From NCBI RefSeq assembly GCF_000208745.1, contig NC_030850.1:7095464-7159463 (forward strand): DNA of 64,000 bases, given 5' to 3'. This DNA is from Theobroma cacao (lineage: Eukaryota; Streptophyta; Magnoliopsida; Malvales; Malvaceae). Below, piece by piece: positions 1 through 12,131 of the stretch. A program made the translations under genes and the position numbers. The notes under the pieces are model-generated. The model saw only the letters and a program-made list of their open reading frames with translations, was not told the origin of the DNA and did not search any database. Positions within the stretch are counted from its first letter, which is position 1. The number at the start of each line of letters is the position of its first letter.

Positions 1-717
1 CTGGTGTCTTCCTGGCGTACCTGATGTCTGGAATGAAATTTTCCTCTCATACCTGCTTGCTGCTTATGAATTTCCTGCAGTTTATAAAGAATAGTGAGTT
101 CATTTCCTTTCTGATTTCACTTATTTCCGGTTGTTACAGTTATAATTTATACACTGCTCAATTTGATCTTCATGCCCTAGGATGAATTTTTGTCTTTTTG
201 ATGCTTTTATTCGTTGTCCTTGCTTCTGAAAATCCATTCCATCTCCAATAGCCGCACAGTTCAGAAGGAAAACTTCTGTAGTTTTTCAGATGGTAACCAC
301 ATTTTGAGTGAGTTCTCTGTGATTGATGCAGATTGGATTAGCAAGCACGATGATTGAACCCTGGTCTGCATGCAGCTCTTCTCAGAACTCGAAATTAACA
401 TGGATTGAAATTCACCTCGCATTAAGACCTATAATCCTCCGGGAACCAGTATGACAAGTCTGCAATTCTTGACAAAGCACTCAATTTTTTATAGAGAAAA
501 ATGTAGAGTTACACGGATAAAGGAACGTGTAAGAGAAACTAATTTTTTCATTCTTTCTTGCCCTTTTCTTACCTTTTACATGTGAGAAGCGGCCAAAATT
601 GGGTATTCAAATGTAACAAATTTGTCCATGTCCTGTTCAAATATTAAAATTTTGATGATTCACCACATTAAGAGATATATTTGTTGTTGTTGTACTTGCC
701 ATTACTGTTCTTTTTAA

Positions 718-759
<42 letters not shown>

Positions 760-1574
760 GTTGCGAAGGTCAGATTAAACACTAAACATATTTTTTTCCC
801 TCTATCCTGTGGCCAGATGATAATATATTCACTGCAAATCCAAGCCTGCAATTGAAATGAAACAATGTCAGAGCTTATCCAAAACATGATGGTATAGTTT
901 CAAGACTAGTTCAATTTCCACTTAAATCACCACAACGTTAGTTTTTTTTTTCTCCATCATAATAGTTCATCATCAAACTCAGACATGTGAATGATGGTAC
1001 CAGGTAAAACCTCAAAACTTAGGTATTTAATTTGCTGTAAATTGAAGAAAGGTTCAAGAATTCTTGAGGGACAAATAGACAATGAACTTGCAGATTAAAA
1101 ATTATTATGTAAATGTCATTGGTTATTTAATATAATGTTAAAGTGCATGTATCTCTTATTCAAAAAATCAAGTTTGAAATTTTCTTTTTTAAAAGATTAT
1201 GTTTGATCAAGAAAGAATGAACAAGTTCATTGCTCGGTAGATGCAATGCCAAAATTCTGAATTTTGATGATCACGGATCCTTTGGCTGGTTCTATAGCCT
1301 CAGGTGCCATCCCGATGAAGTCATTTTCAGAAGATTGCAAATCATGACCATTTGGTCAATGGTGAAAGTAACACAGAAATCAACCTCACAATACATCATG
1401 AAATGAATAGGGAAAAGCTCTGATGCAAAATCAATAATCCATATACAAGAAGTGTTTTTTAATGCAATCAATGACAAGGCAACAACATTCTTAGCATGAC
1501 AGTCAAGTAACTAAAACCGTAGAAGTATGCAAAACCACTCATATAAGCACGAGGCAGCAACACTACAATTAGCA
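1..1574. other. Intergenic, left edge; no gene recognised
   Basis: A short open frame runs from base 2 to a TAG at 92-94 and could be the last codons of a gene off the left edge, but I do not recognise it. The rest is AT-rich and carries an (AT)n microsatellite at about 720-757. The distal part is the upstream region of the TED7-like gene. Confidence 0.4.
721..757. repeat. (AT)n microsatellite
   Basis: About 18 uninterrupted AT dinucleotides, read directly. Confidence 0.95.
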
Positions 1575-1583
1575 TCTATATAT
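1575..1583 (+). promoter_or_regulatory. TATA box of the TED7-like gene
   Basis: CTATATATG lies 78-86 bases before the ATG at 1661, which is a normal plant TATA-to-start distance with a short leader. Confidence 0.6.
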
Positions 1584-1660
1584 GCCCTTCTTCCATCTCA
1601 GACTAGTACCATCACAAGAAAGTCTTCCGCAATCACCACTTCTCACATTCTCACATAGAA

Positions 1661-2686
1661 ATGGCTTCTATTACCAACATGTACTTCCCATATTTCCCTC
1701 TGCCACCACCCCATGGTCCTCCATCACCTCCAAAAATGCCACCACCTCATAACCATCCTTCCCCTCCAAGGCCAACACCGCCTTATAAACCTCCGACTCC
1801 TCCAAAAGTGTCACCACCTCATTTTACTCCAGCCCCTCCAAAAGTTGCACCACCCCATTATATTCCAACCCCTCCCAAAGTGCAACCACCTCCTAGTGCC
1901 CCATTCTCCCCCAAAGTACCACCATCTCCCAACGTCCCGTCCCCTTCAAAACCGAAAGTCCCTCCGCCGGCACCACATAATCCCATTACACCACCACAAC
2001 CACATCCAGTTCCAGCACCACCCCATTATATTCCAACCCCTCCCAAAGTGCAACCACCTCCTAATGCCCCATTCTCCCCAAAAGTACCACCGTCTCCCAC
2101 AGTCCCGTCCCCTTCAAAACCAAAAGTCCCTCCACCGGCACCACATAATCCCATTACACCACCACAACCACATCCAGTTCCAGCACCACCCCCACATCAT
2201 CCATTCTATCCGTCACCACCTGCAGCAAAACCACCTCCCCATTCCCTTCCACCTCCCTCTCCTATTGTGACACCACCACCTCATATGATTCCACCTCCAC
2301 CACCACCAGCCCCCGGACATCATTCAACTGTAACAATCGTTGTCTTTGTTTCTCTTGGCGGTCTATTCTTCCTTGCATTCCTCTCAGTTGCTCTATGCTG
2401 CTTCATTAAAAAGAGAAAGAAGAAAATGGTTGAGAAAACAGAAATAATAAGTATAGATGAACATGTCAAAGTCCAGGAAGCCATTATGCCAGGCCCTCAT
2501 GGTGAACAAAACGCTGTATTGCTCATAGAAGAGGATGTTCATATTGAAGAAGAAATCAAGAAAAGCAAAAGGATCAGTGAAGGATCACATCTTAAATCTT
2601 CACAAGAAATTTCTCAAGCTGCCGATATGGCAGCAGATTCTCCTGGCCCCAGTCATCATCACCTTCTTGAGCATAAGGCTGATTGA
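1661..2686 (+). CDS. TED7: Proline-rich single-pass membrane protein, TED7-like
   Basis: Single-exon ORF of 341 aa from an ATG. Residues 1-217 are extensin/PRP-like (PPSPPK, PTPPKV, PPPAP) without the SPPPP-Tyr crosslinking pattern. One hydrophobic segment lies at about 222-246 (TIVVFVSLGGLFFLAFLSVA) and is followed by a Lys/Arg stop-transfer run KKRKKK. The acidic cytosolic tail contains PGPHGEQ. This layout matches TRACHEARY ELEMENT DIFFERENTIATION-RELATED 6/7 proteins. In that family the proline-rich part faces the wall and the tail contacts secondary-wall cellulose synthases in differentiating xylem vessels. There is no cleaved signal peptide, so the membrane segment probably acts as the anchor. 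The proline-rich part contains a 56-residue tandem duplication. A poly(A) signal AATAAA follows at 2815. The family call rests on recognising the membrane segment and tail; the alternative is a generic proline-rich receptor-like protein without a kinase. Confidence 0.75.
   Translation: MASITNMYFPYFPLPPPHGPPSPPKMPPPHNHPSPPRPTPPYKPPTPPKVSPPHFTPAPPKVAPPHYIPTPPKVQPPPSAPFSPKVPPSPNVPSPSKPKVPPPAPHNPITPPQPHPVPAPPHYIPTPPKVQPPPNAPFSPKVPPSPTVPSPSKPKVPPPAPHNPITPPQPHPVPAPPPHHPFYPSPPAAKPPPHSLPPPSPIVTPPPHMIPPPPPPAPGHHSTVTIVVFVSLGGLFFLAFLSVALCCFIKKRKKKMVEKTEIISIDEHVKVQEAIMPGPHGEQNAVLLIEEDVHIEEEIKKSKRISEGSHLKSSQEISQAADMAADSPGPSHHHLLEHKAD
1851..2186 (+). repeat. In-frame 168-bp tandem duplication in the TED7-like gene
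   Basis: Bases 1851-2018 and 2019-2186 are near-identical copies, both starting CACCCCATTATATTCCAACC. The unit is 56 codons, so the reading frame is kept and the proline-rich region is lengthened. Confidence 0.9.
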
Positions 2687-2814
2687 GTGGTGAAAATGAA
2701 CGGCATCAGCAGCAAACTAAGAGGTGGTTATGCTTCATACAATAATCCTGCTCTGTTAAGACATGGAACATTTTTATTCTTCCCTTATTCCTTTGTCAAA
2801 AGTGTTTCTGAAGG

Positions 2815-2820
2815 AATAAA
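2815..2820 (+). terminator. Poly(A) signal AATAAA
   Basis: AATAAA lies 129 bases past the TGA of the TED7-like gene. This is a typical plant near-upstream polyadenylation element. Confidence 0.45.
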
Positions 2821-4780
2821 AAGCTACTAATACTTGTTTTGCTCCTTAATTTATATGAAAAATCACAAGCAAAGCACATACAAAAGAATTACAGTACTAA
2901 AAAAGGTTTGCTTTTTCTATTATTATGGTACACTGGAGTATGCTTGTCATTGACGAGGAGTACAGGCTCACTGCCATTAGGAGATGAGATACCTTCTTTC
3001 TTTGTTTCATTTCAGTATTCAACGTCTATGGAACATCATGCTTGAAACATTTAAGGATTGAATCTATCAAGGCCTTTTTCGAAGCTTGAATATTCTTGGA
3101 AGTTCATGACATTTCCCAAGCATTGATCAAGATAGCTCATGGAGAGTAGTCATCATCAAGTGTCTCTCTTTAAGTGGTCATTATCTATTATATATGGTGC
3201 AAAATTGGATTATGCATGCATGCATGCATACATACATACATACATATATATATATATATGTATGTATCATGATGGAATACAAAATATGCAAACTTAAAAG
3301 TTTTTAAATAAAGAGATAAAAAAATTAAATCAGGTGATCATTATTATTATTGTTAACCCACTACTTTATTGAATTTTACTAAAACTATAAAATTTATATT
3401 GATCATTTCAATAAAAATGGTTTTTGGGAAACCATTGTATAATTATCGTTGCTTTGCATGGTCAGATTTACAATCATAAGAGTTATTTTTTTTTATTCAT
3501 AATTTGGTTCAATAGTAACTATATATATATATATATATATATCAATTCAATTAAAAATTCTTTCTTAAATCATTAATTAATGAAGATATAAACCCTCATC
3601 AGTTTTTAACAAAGATTAAGTCATATACAATTAATAAAAAGCATTCTACAATTTTTTTTTTCAATAATGATGAATTTACTTGAAACAAAGTTCAACAGTA
3701 GTTAATAAGTATAATATGGATGCCATGTATCATTTCTATTCAACAAAATATTTTAACTTATTTTTTTTATTTTCCATACAAAGGAATAGTACCACAGCAT
3801 AAATCAAGAATCTCTAGTCATGCCAAATTTCTACTTTTCTAGGCCTAATCTATATCAAGGTTTTGAATTATTTTTCCATAAATGTGCATCTCCCAATCAT
3901 CTTTGAGTTGAATTATATTGATAAAATAAAAGATAAATTTGTAAGTTTCACATCCCAATTAGTTAGTTTCTACAAATTAATGATTCAGATGGATAATTAA
4001 TTAAGTTGGTGGCTCATGCAACTCAACTTCCTTTCAACTTCATGCTACTCTTTCCTTCAATTTGTGTTCTTAAATAAAACCAATTATTCCTATGATCAAA
4101 GCATATGTTAAAGGTCGACAAAAATGCACGTAGTTGGCCAACCTAAGCATATGATATTAACTTACCCAACATATTACTCACTGTGCCATTCATCTTTGTC
4201 CCATTTCTTTGTTCTTTTTTGTTTTTTTTTTCTCTTCCTTTATTTTATATTGCTTTCTCTGATAATATTTTTTGGAAATTAAGCTTTCAAAGGAAAAAAA
4301 TTGTGTCCCAAATCAGCTCATTAAAAAATGAAAACAAAAAAACTTAAAACTATCTTGTTTCATTGTTTGTCTCTCTTGCTTCAATATGTTTGTTCCCTGC
4401 ATGTATAGGACAATGGGATTTATATAAGAATCATCTTAAAGAAAATTTATATATAAGAATTTAAGTATACATGTTGTTTGTTACTTCAATTTACTTAATA
4501 AGAAAAAGGAAAAAGGAAAGATAAATCTCAAAGTCTGTTATTATACGTACAGTGTCCTTCACAACTTTTTTATTTTTTGTAAATTAAGATTAAAGGAAAT
4601 ATTAAATGTTAGAAGAGATTCCCTCAATTGCACAATTTTAAAAGATAAGATATATATATATATATAGAAGAGAATAATCAAACATCATATATATAACTTT
4701 GGATGGATTTGCCAATATTGACTTGTAGCTAGTACTGTATATATACTAATCAAAATTATGCATTGGGAAGAACAAAAAAA
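2821..4780. other. Intergenic, AT-rich, microsatellites
   Basis: No coding region is supported. There is a compound ATGC/ATAC/AT microsatellite at about 3214-3270 and (AT)n at about 3522-3542. A 68-codon frame at 2839-3045 has no ATG start or family resemblance. Confidence 0.6.
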
Positions 4781-5305
4781 TTAGCATGGGTGGAAGCACA
4801 AGCATGAATTAGCTTGACATAATCCATTTGCCTTATCTCCATATTTTTGTAGGCACAAATTGAGGCAGCTTGAATCTGCACAACCTGGTAAATCTTCTGG
4901 TGTAGCACATACTCGCCCTTCATTTTGCCCCATTACCTCATATCCTGTATGCATTATAACATGGAATAATATTCTGCTTAAATGGTCATTAATATTAATT
5001 TTGAAATTCAAAATTTAGTCAATATATTATTCAATAAACATATGAATAAAATGAAAAAGAAATGGAATTTAGAACTTGAGAATCAAATGCTATCAAAACA
5101 GAAATTAGAGTTGAATATTAATTATTGTCAATGCTACATATACAATTGAAAATTATCATCATTCAAGTGGATTGATAAGCTAAGTAAAGCATAATTATTT
5201 GCTTGATGGAAGCTTAAAAATGGAGAAAATATGATGATGAAATGGCTTACCAGGAGATAAGAGAATAAATAGCATAAAGATAACAAAAACGTGTTGGCTC
5301 TTCAT
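4781..5305 (-). CDS. Defensin-like secreted cysteine-rich peptide (2 exons)
   Basis: Exons 5251-5305 and 4781-4944 join in frame to 72 aa. The intron has a GTAAG donor and an ATACAG acceptor. Exon 1 encodes MKSQHVFVIFMLFILLSPG, a clear signal peptide. The mature part has eight cysteines spaced C..C..CxxxC..C..C-x-C..C, with CLNLC and a terminal CLCFHPC. This is the cysteine-stabilised alpha-beta pattern of plant defensin-like (DEFL/LCR) peptides. The intron just after the signal peptide is usual for that family. A TATA box (TTATAAATAT on the minus strand) lies at 5371-5380, about 65 bases before the ATG. It probably acts in the apoplast as a defence or signalling peptide. The target is unknown, and the subfamily cannot be told from sequence alone. 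Confidence 0.85.
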
Positions 5306-5370
5306 TGCTTTCTCAACTCTTTGTGCAGCTAAAAGGCAATACTATGAATCATAAGGCAATGAAAATTGCA

Positions 5371-5380
5371 ATATTTATAA
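5371..5380 (-). promoter_or_regulatory. TATA box of the defensin-like gene
   Basis: TTATAAATAT on the minus strand, about 65 bases upstream of the signal-peptide ATG. Confidence 0.6.
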
Positions 5381-6072
5381 GCAAATAACGTAATAAGTTA
5401 GGCAACAAGTAGGAGAATGGCAATCTTTATCTCTTCAAGTTATGGGTTGTCAAGAAAGAAATGCAGCCTACCAATCAACTGTTTAGTATTATTATTTTAG
5501 CTGAAGTCTTAACCAATCTTTATAAATGTGATGGGATGTTTGCAGATTTCGTAAGTTAAAGTCACATACACATATCTACCAATTTTAATTTTCTAACTTA
5601 GAGTTAAATCTACTTGTTATGAAAATGTATATTAATATAGTTTTTTAGTTTATTGATTTTTTAATGAGGTAGTAAGATCTCAAACAATGGGGCATGAACT
5701 TGAAGAAGAGAAAGGATCCTAGGAAACCAGTACTTCACCTAAGCAAATGCCTAATGTCTAAACATTTCTCAATAGTTTGACGATTCAAGCAAAATTCTTC
5801 ACATACAAATCGTTAAAAAAGCATCAATCTGCCGCTATCATGATCAGAGTTGAAGGCTGCTGTACAATCTGCTTGTTATCTCACTTGGATTGCTTACAGG
5901 GGAAAAGGTTAACGATGTACTGCAATTCGTCACGAGCATACATAGATTGCATTAATTTTCTGTATACCATACACGATACATCAAATGGCTGATAACTAAT
6001 TCAGCCCCATGCAGATAGAAACCTTGGCGTATTATCAACTACAAAAATTTTACAGAAGATAGCACGACAGTA
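5381..6072. other. Intergenic between the defensin-like gene and the FAS2 3' end
   Basis: Contains the upstream region of the defensin-like gene and the probable FAS2 3' UTR (about 5750-6072). No further gene is seen. Confidence 0.5.
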
Positions 6073-9000
6073 TCATGGATCGATTGCCATTGGAGTAATA
6101 CGCCTCTTGGCTGGCTTATTTGAGATGGGAGCATTCACCGTGCTCGGTGTTGCCTGTTTCCCTTCTCTCCTTTCAGTACATTCTGCCTTTCTGTTTTCTG
6201 CTGTAATTGAATCATCATCTTTAGCAGTTTCAATCACCATGTCATCAGGTTTCTGGACGACGGGGCTCTGTTTGTCGACATTCATAGGTTCTAGAAAAAA
6301 ACTTTGTTAGAAGTGATTAAAGGCCAAATGTATAGAAACTTAATGGACAAACATTAGCATATAAATGGATAAACAACAAACCTAATGAAGAACTGGGTTG
6401 TCCCAATTCGTCCTTCTCAAATTCTACCAAAGTACAATAACCATCTTGAGATGACAATGCTAAATAACGAGCATCAAATGACCTTTCAACAACAAAAATA
6501 GTAGCCACTTAGAACTCCGAATGATAAAACTCAATCAAAAAATGATAGCCATTAAACTAGGAGCATATCTTCTTGGGAAGTCATAATATTTACCATGAAA
6601 TGTCAGTTATGGCTGCATAGTGAAGACCAGCCAAAATTGCAATTGGAGGAACACTCTCTGTATCGTAAATGTACAATGAATTCAAAGTTGCAACTGCAAA
6701 AATGAGGCGATAAGGAAGCTTGAAAAAGCCGGCTGCAAAGTCAGAAAGGAAAGTCAAATTACCATTAAAATTCATGGTAGACTCCATAACAATAAAGCCT
6801 TATCAGCCAAAGGTACCTGGGTTTGACCCCCGAAGGTTGAAAGCTACAGGGCAGAAACGAACTGCGACAACTGGTTTGCTAGCACCAGGGAGCTGCAAAG
6901 AAGGTCTGCCACCCAGAAAAATAACAAACGCTAATGTATATAAAAATTCGGTCCAAACAATTTAGGTTACAAAATTCTTACAATAATAAAATATTGTAAC
7001 TAATTATGCATTAAGATATGATAGATGTCAGGCCTCCATGGTAATACATAATAGAGTAACTGTCTTTACCTTGACAGGTCCTTTCTGGAAAAGACATAAG
7101 TAGTGTTTACTGTTTCAGATGAAGCTGGAATTTTGTAAAAACCTGCAATGCAAGAATGTCAAACAAAATGCACTGCTATCAATGGAACCAATGCAGCAAG
7201 TCCATGCTCTTTAAAAGATGTGAGGAACTACAGTTAAATTCTGTAAGTGAATTGGTTCAGAACTATTAAGGATGGAAATTCAAGTTACTGCCCACAAATG
7301 ATGACAGGAGAGAAGGTGTGTGAAAAGTCAAAATATTTAACCAGAGTGAAAGTATTAAACTATATTGATAACTATTTAATCGAACTGGACATGCAGTTAG
7401 GTCAATACCTGCTGGCACTAGTAAAAACGAACCATCAGGTGACCAGGCTAATCGACGGAAGAATGACGGCAGTGTTTCGTCATGAAAGAGATGGTATTTT
7501 ACAGACTGTATCTCAAACCATCTGTGAGGTTAGTTATAAGTGACAAATCCATGTAGAATACAAAAAGAAACAAAGAAGATACTTTCTAACCTTAGCATCA
7601 TCTATTGGTTGCTGTTCTGCCTTGACAATCGTATGCTGACAAATATAATTCAACTTCTCAACACCCTTTGCTTTGGCTTGAGGCTTATTGACATAAATTC
7701 GGCAAGTCCTATCTGAACTGAGAGAAGCAACATACTTGGACAAGGGATCCCAGGCAACACCTTGAACATAATGGAAATGGCCATCCAATATCTGATGGAC
7801 GGAACCTGAAGATGATAAAAAATGATAATCATCATGATGATAAAAGAGTAACAAAGCATTTTTATCGACATCTTGATTCCTGCATATCCTCCTTTTTACC
7901 TTTGTTAACATCCCATATGATGCAAGAATTGTCAACTGATCCAGAGATGAGAAATGCACCATCGCTTGACCATTGCAAGTCCAGAACATCTTTACGGTGA
8001 AATCTTGCCAAGAAGAAACCCAGTCATGAGCACAGAACTCACCCCTAACAAAATTAGACCCTAAAAAGGCTTCTAAGTGGAAAATTTACATCAATATAAG
8101 CTATCTAATAGGTGAAGGAAAAGACAAACCCCTCAGGTTGAATCCAAATTTAGAGGGAATTAGCTTAGACCTCTGGTCCCTACCAGCTTTGCAATTGCCT
8201 TTTATAGGTATGCTTTTATGTTGATATAGTCTATTTCGTCACATTGCATTTTCTTGTTCTTTTTCAGAGTATAATCAATTTGATAGAATCATCTCTGAAC
8301 CACAACAATTCACTAAGATTCAACCTAACACTTACTAATTAAATGATAAAAAAGAATGGTTTTAATCAAGGGAACTTTCATCCTACTAAGATTTCACACA
8401 AGCACCAAAATGAAAAATCAGTTTGTAAGAAATGGCTATCTCGTAGAAGCTCTGCAATGCATTCAGACTAAGGGCCTTACGACAAACTCTTGAAAACTTT
8501 CCAACTTTGACCAGTTTCTGTAGTGTGCAATTTCCATATGATCAGCTCACCTCCTGTCACATAGAAAACCCTTTCTTCAGAATCTTCTGCCACTGCCGTA
8601 CTTTTTCACTAAAGAACTTTAAAAACAGACTTATCATATGATGGAAAAGCAAAGAGATATCAGCGATAAAGCCATACCATCAGCACCAGAGGCAAGTTGT
8701 TCTCCTGCACAATACAAAAAGAGCAAAGATTATCTCAGCCATCAAATAGAATTACAATTTTAGATAGCATAAAAAAATTATCTTAGATAAACAAACAGCT
8801 ACAAAGCATAAATTTATGAAAACTGGGAACAGCATTTATTTTAAAAGTTACAAACAGAGTGCAGCCACAAGAAGACATTTGAAAATTGAACTCGAGCTCA
8901 ATTCGACCGTTAATAAACAAGAACAATTTAATTAACAGCAGACTTTGAGAAAAGATGAAGATTTTGAAATTCGGAGTGTTACACTAATAGTTCTTACATT

Positions 9001-9646
9001 CGATATGAATACACAACTCAAGTGATTTATATGCAATCCACCTAAACACGTATAATCATTGGAATTTCTATTTATGATAAAGTTATCAGCTCAAAGGAAG
9101 GGTTTTAGCGTTTTACCAGATGGTGAGAAGCGAAGGGCATTAACTGCGGAGCCATGGTAAGAGAGACTATTTTGATATGAAGCAGTTGGGATTTTCTTCT
9201 GCACTTCGTCTGAATTAATAAACCATAGCTGAAAAGTTCAATAAAGAGAAAAACAGTAATCTAATTAGCCTGGCTTGACTCTCGATTACCAAAGTTAATT
9301 TTATTTTAAACCGCAATCCCTTGCCTAAGTTATGGATTAACACAGCATTTTGATTTAGCAAAATAGCAAAGTTCCAGATTGTACAGAAAATTTTAAAAAA
9401 TTTAAGAAATAAAAGCGATTTTAAATCAAAAAATAAAAGAAATGGAACGAATGGATCTATTAAAATGAAATAAGAAATAAATAAATGTTAAAATAAAAAA
9501 AGAGGCTCCATTTAAAAGGAACAAAAAAAAACCTTGATGTCAAAATCAGCGCCGCCGGTGGCCAGAAGACCGGAGATGGGGTGGAAATCTAGGGTCAGAA
9601 CGGGTTTGGTGTCGTGCCAATTTATCTGAACCGTGCCCCCTTTCAT
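6073..9646 (-). CDS. FAS2: Chromatin assembly factor 1 subunit FAS2 (CAC2/p60 type WD40 protein), 12 exons
   Basis: Exons in transcript order: 9533-9646, 9117-9228, 8678-8704, 8481-8553, 7900-8003, 7591-7805, 7409-7505, 7070-7142, 6817-6905, 6594-6732, 6382-6482, 6073-6290. All introns are GT-AG and the phases close to 453 aa plus TGA. It starts [20 protein letters not shown], the usual start of this family. WD40 repeats follow: [69 protein letters not shown], then [15 protein letters not shown] and the B-domain-like [20 protein letters not shown]. The C-terminus is basic, [13 protein letters not shown]. With FAS1 and MSI1 it forms CAF-1, which places H3-H4 on replicated DNA in the nucleus. 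The upstream in-frame ATG at 9856 would add a low-complexity Lys-rich stretch and is not used here. The length is slightly below the Arabidopsis protein. No breaks are seen. Confidence 0.95.
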
Positions 9647-9736
9647 TTTTTTAGCTTTTGTTTTCCTAGGGTTAGGTTGGGAGAGTGGAGAGTAAAGAAG
9701 AAGAAGAGGGGATGTACTGGCGCCCTGCTTTGATTT

Positions 9737-9745
9737 GGCGGGAAA
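9737..9745 (-). promoter_or_regulatory. E2F-type site upstream of FAS2
   Basis: TTTCCCGCC on the minus strand, 91-99 bases before the FAS2 ATG. It matches the plant E2F consensus. S-phase control of CAF-1 genes by E2F is established in plants. Use of this site is inferred. Confidence 0.65.
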
Positions 9746-9856
9746 TGTCAGACCCTCTTTTCTCTTTTTCATTGAAACCACCGTATTAGATTTTTGTTTT
9801 TTTTTTTTCCATGGAGCAGCTTGAGTCGAGCCTGCTCTTTTCAAATCTAAGCCCAA

Positions 9857-11603
9857 GCCTGTCTAGGCCCAAGCCACATACATATTATTTTATTACTATT
9901 ATTAAAATAAATAAAAAGGTTTTATATTTACAATTTAATCTTTTTAAATATTTAAATATGTAAAATATAATTAAATTAAACATACATTATATTATTTATA
10001 TCAAAACAATAACTTCAAGTTCAAACTTAAAATCTTAATCAAAATTAAATTCAACATGGACAAAAGTTTTTAAGAAATTAAAACTTTTAACATTTATAGA
10101 TAGCAAAATGCATAATTTAATTTTTGCATGGATTAGTTATGTTTGATATGCTATTATTCTTGATGTTCACTCAATATTAACCAATTATAATAATTATGTT
10201 TTCTATTTGTTGTACTTTACACAGCAATCTAATATTTATATAAATTAAACTAGTAAAATGTACATAACAATAGGTAACAACCAAACACTTATTATTAAGA
10301 GATACCTTATTCCAAAAGTTAATTAGAATTTTAAATTTTGAAATTGAAAAATTTTAGATTCAAATATTAGGAAGATAGTGTAGCGACCAAATAAAGATTG
10401 ATAATATCATAAATAAATGGTCAAAATATCTGCAAAGTCTTTATATTAGGGTATTTTTTTCAAGTTAGTTATTCTACTCAAAATCGTAACATTTTAGTCT
10501 CTGATTTTTAAGAATTATTTCAATTTAGTCAAAATATCACTTATCATTTTATATCCACATGACACTGACATAACGTTAATGTAGATAGTGAAAAATATTA
10601 TATGATCATGTTATCATGTCAAATTAACATGTCACGTTATCATTAATTATAACATGTCAGCATGTCATATCATTATAATTATGATATATTAGTATATCAC
10701 ATAAACGTCACGTGATGTAAAACGATAAATGACATTTTGATTAAATCAATTATTAATTATGAAGACTTATTTGACTCAAAATAAAAATACAAGTATTTCA
10801 TTGAATACAATAAAAATATAAAAGCCTACTTGAACTTTCTTAAATAATTTAGAGATTTTTTTTAGATATTGTACCTAATGGAAAAAACACTCTTTCATTT
10901 TTAAATTTCATTTTATTGATATCAGATTCAAATTTAAAATCTCCAAGTTAGAGTCTCAAAATCTAATAATTAAGATGAATTCTCATTCTTAACCACTACA
11001 ATTAAGTGGATATATAACATAATTTAATTTGTTGAATTATTACTGTTGAAATATCATCATGAGGAGAAATAGATTCCAGATTGTAATTAGTAAAAATCAG
11101 CTCTATATAATCCTCCTGCTAATAAAATGATATCAAAGTTATAACAGTAACAATCAATCAATCAATCTATGGCCTTTATTAGCAAGCTGAAACCACCTAA
11201 TTCCATCTCAAATTTTGTACAACAACCAGACCTCCTCACGTTCGTGTTGGAAGTTGGAAGCATAGCAAAAGTCAAAGCTGAACTGAAGATATTCATTTAT
11301 CTAGTCAAGCAAATTTGACAAAACAAAGGGGAAGTAGTCTAATTAATTAAAGATTTGAAGACAGATATATATATATATATGTCCTCATCATCTTTTTTGC
11401 GCACTAAATTCAGCCCAATAGCAGGCATCCTTTGTCTAATTATTAGCTATAGACATTATAGATAAGACATATAGCCTTTTGACCTGAAATGCAATAATAA
11501 TATTGAAATTGCCTCCAGCAAGTCATCAATGGCAACCAAAACACAATGAATTAAACAAAGGAAAGTTCATTTGCATTGAAAAGTTGAGACACACAAAAAG
11601 GGA
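9857..11603. other. Intergenic, AT-rich, with a MITE-like relic
   Basis: The FAS2 upstream region and the distal 3' side of the invertase inhibitor. No gene is supported. It contains the repeat relic at about 10447-10880 and (AT)n at about 11370-11380. Confidence 0.6.
10447..10880. mobile_element. MULE-type MITE relic (same family as 50172-50640, 51013-51529, 51585-52131)
   Basis: The core resembles the three copies near 50-52 kb: ATATCACTTATCATTTTATA, repeated CATGTTATCATGT palindromes, then AAACGATAAATGACATTTTG and a tail TTGAATACAATAAAAATATA. The ends are decayed, so the borders are approximate and no target duplication is visible. Confidence 0.5.
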
Positions 11604-12131
11604 TTAGAAACCAAGATGATCAATAATGCCTAATACCACATCACAAATATGCTTCAAACCCTCTTCTATACGTACAATCTCTCGCGGATAAACCAGCCCC
11701 GGATACCTTCTAAATGCGTTATGGCAAGCGTTTGGATACTCCGCGGCTGCCATGACATGCATGTACGCGTAATCATACGACTCCGATTCAAAATCTCGGA
11801 CGGAAGCTTGAAGAGCATCGCCGGCGTGAGCATACTTGTCGGAGCATTCTTTCAATACTTTCTTAAGGATTGTGTCATTTGTGGTACTGAGCAATTGGGA
11901 TGATAAGAAGGTTGATGTGGCCGTGGCATTAGCCATTCCAACTCCAACCAGGATCGTTGCCAGGCCCTTTGTGTCCGAATTCAAGCTAGTGGGATCGGAC
12001 TTGAGGGAGGAGACACAAAGGTCATAGTACTTGGTTGTTTTGCAAGTCTTTCGGATTAAATCAGCATCTCCATTGACTGATATTGTTAATGCTAGGGAGA
12101 CAAGAATGGAAATGAAAAAGGAAGAGCCCAT
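11604..12131 (-). CDS. Invertase inhibitor, PMEI-like (cell wall/vacuolar inhibitor of beta-fructosidase)
   Basis: Intronless 175-aa ORF from an ATG. Residues 1-21 are a signal peptide (MGSSFFISILVSLALTISVNG). It has the family's N-terminal hairpin cysteines C30 and C39 (IRKTCKTTKYYDLC) and a second pair in LKECSDKYAHAG and YPNACHNAF, so both conserved disulfides are present. The ending, RRYPGLVYPREIVRIEEG then LKHICDVVLGIIDHL, is closer to the C/VIF invertase-inhibitor branch than to pectin-methylesterase inhibitors. The four-helix protein is secreted or vacuolar and binds acid invertase, limiting sucrose hydrolysis. Length is normal. The PMEI alternative cannot be fully excluded from sequence. 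A TATA-like run (CTATAATATAATATAATC on the minus strand) lies about 100 bases upstream. Confidence 0.85.
   Translation of the reverse strand: MGSSFFISILVSLALTISVNGDADLIRKTCKTTKYYDLCVSSLKSDPTSLNSDTKGLATILVGVGMANATATSTFLSSQLLSTTNDTILKKVLKECSDKYAHAGDALQASVRDFESESYDYAYMHVMAAAEYPNACHNAFRRYPGLVYPREIVRIEEGLKHICDVVLGIIDHLGF

Noticed and set aside
2839..3045. 68-codon frame after the TED7-like gene
   Set aside because: It starts without an ATG and covers the 3' flank just past a poly(A) signal. No resemblance to a known protein.
9647..9856. 70-codon N-terminal extension of FAS2 from an upstream ATG
   Set aside because: Low-complexity and Lys-rich, containing the E2F site. The FAS2 family starts at [10 protein letters not shown].
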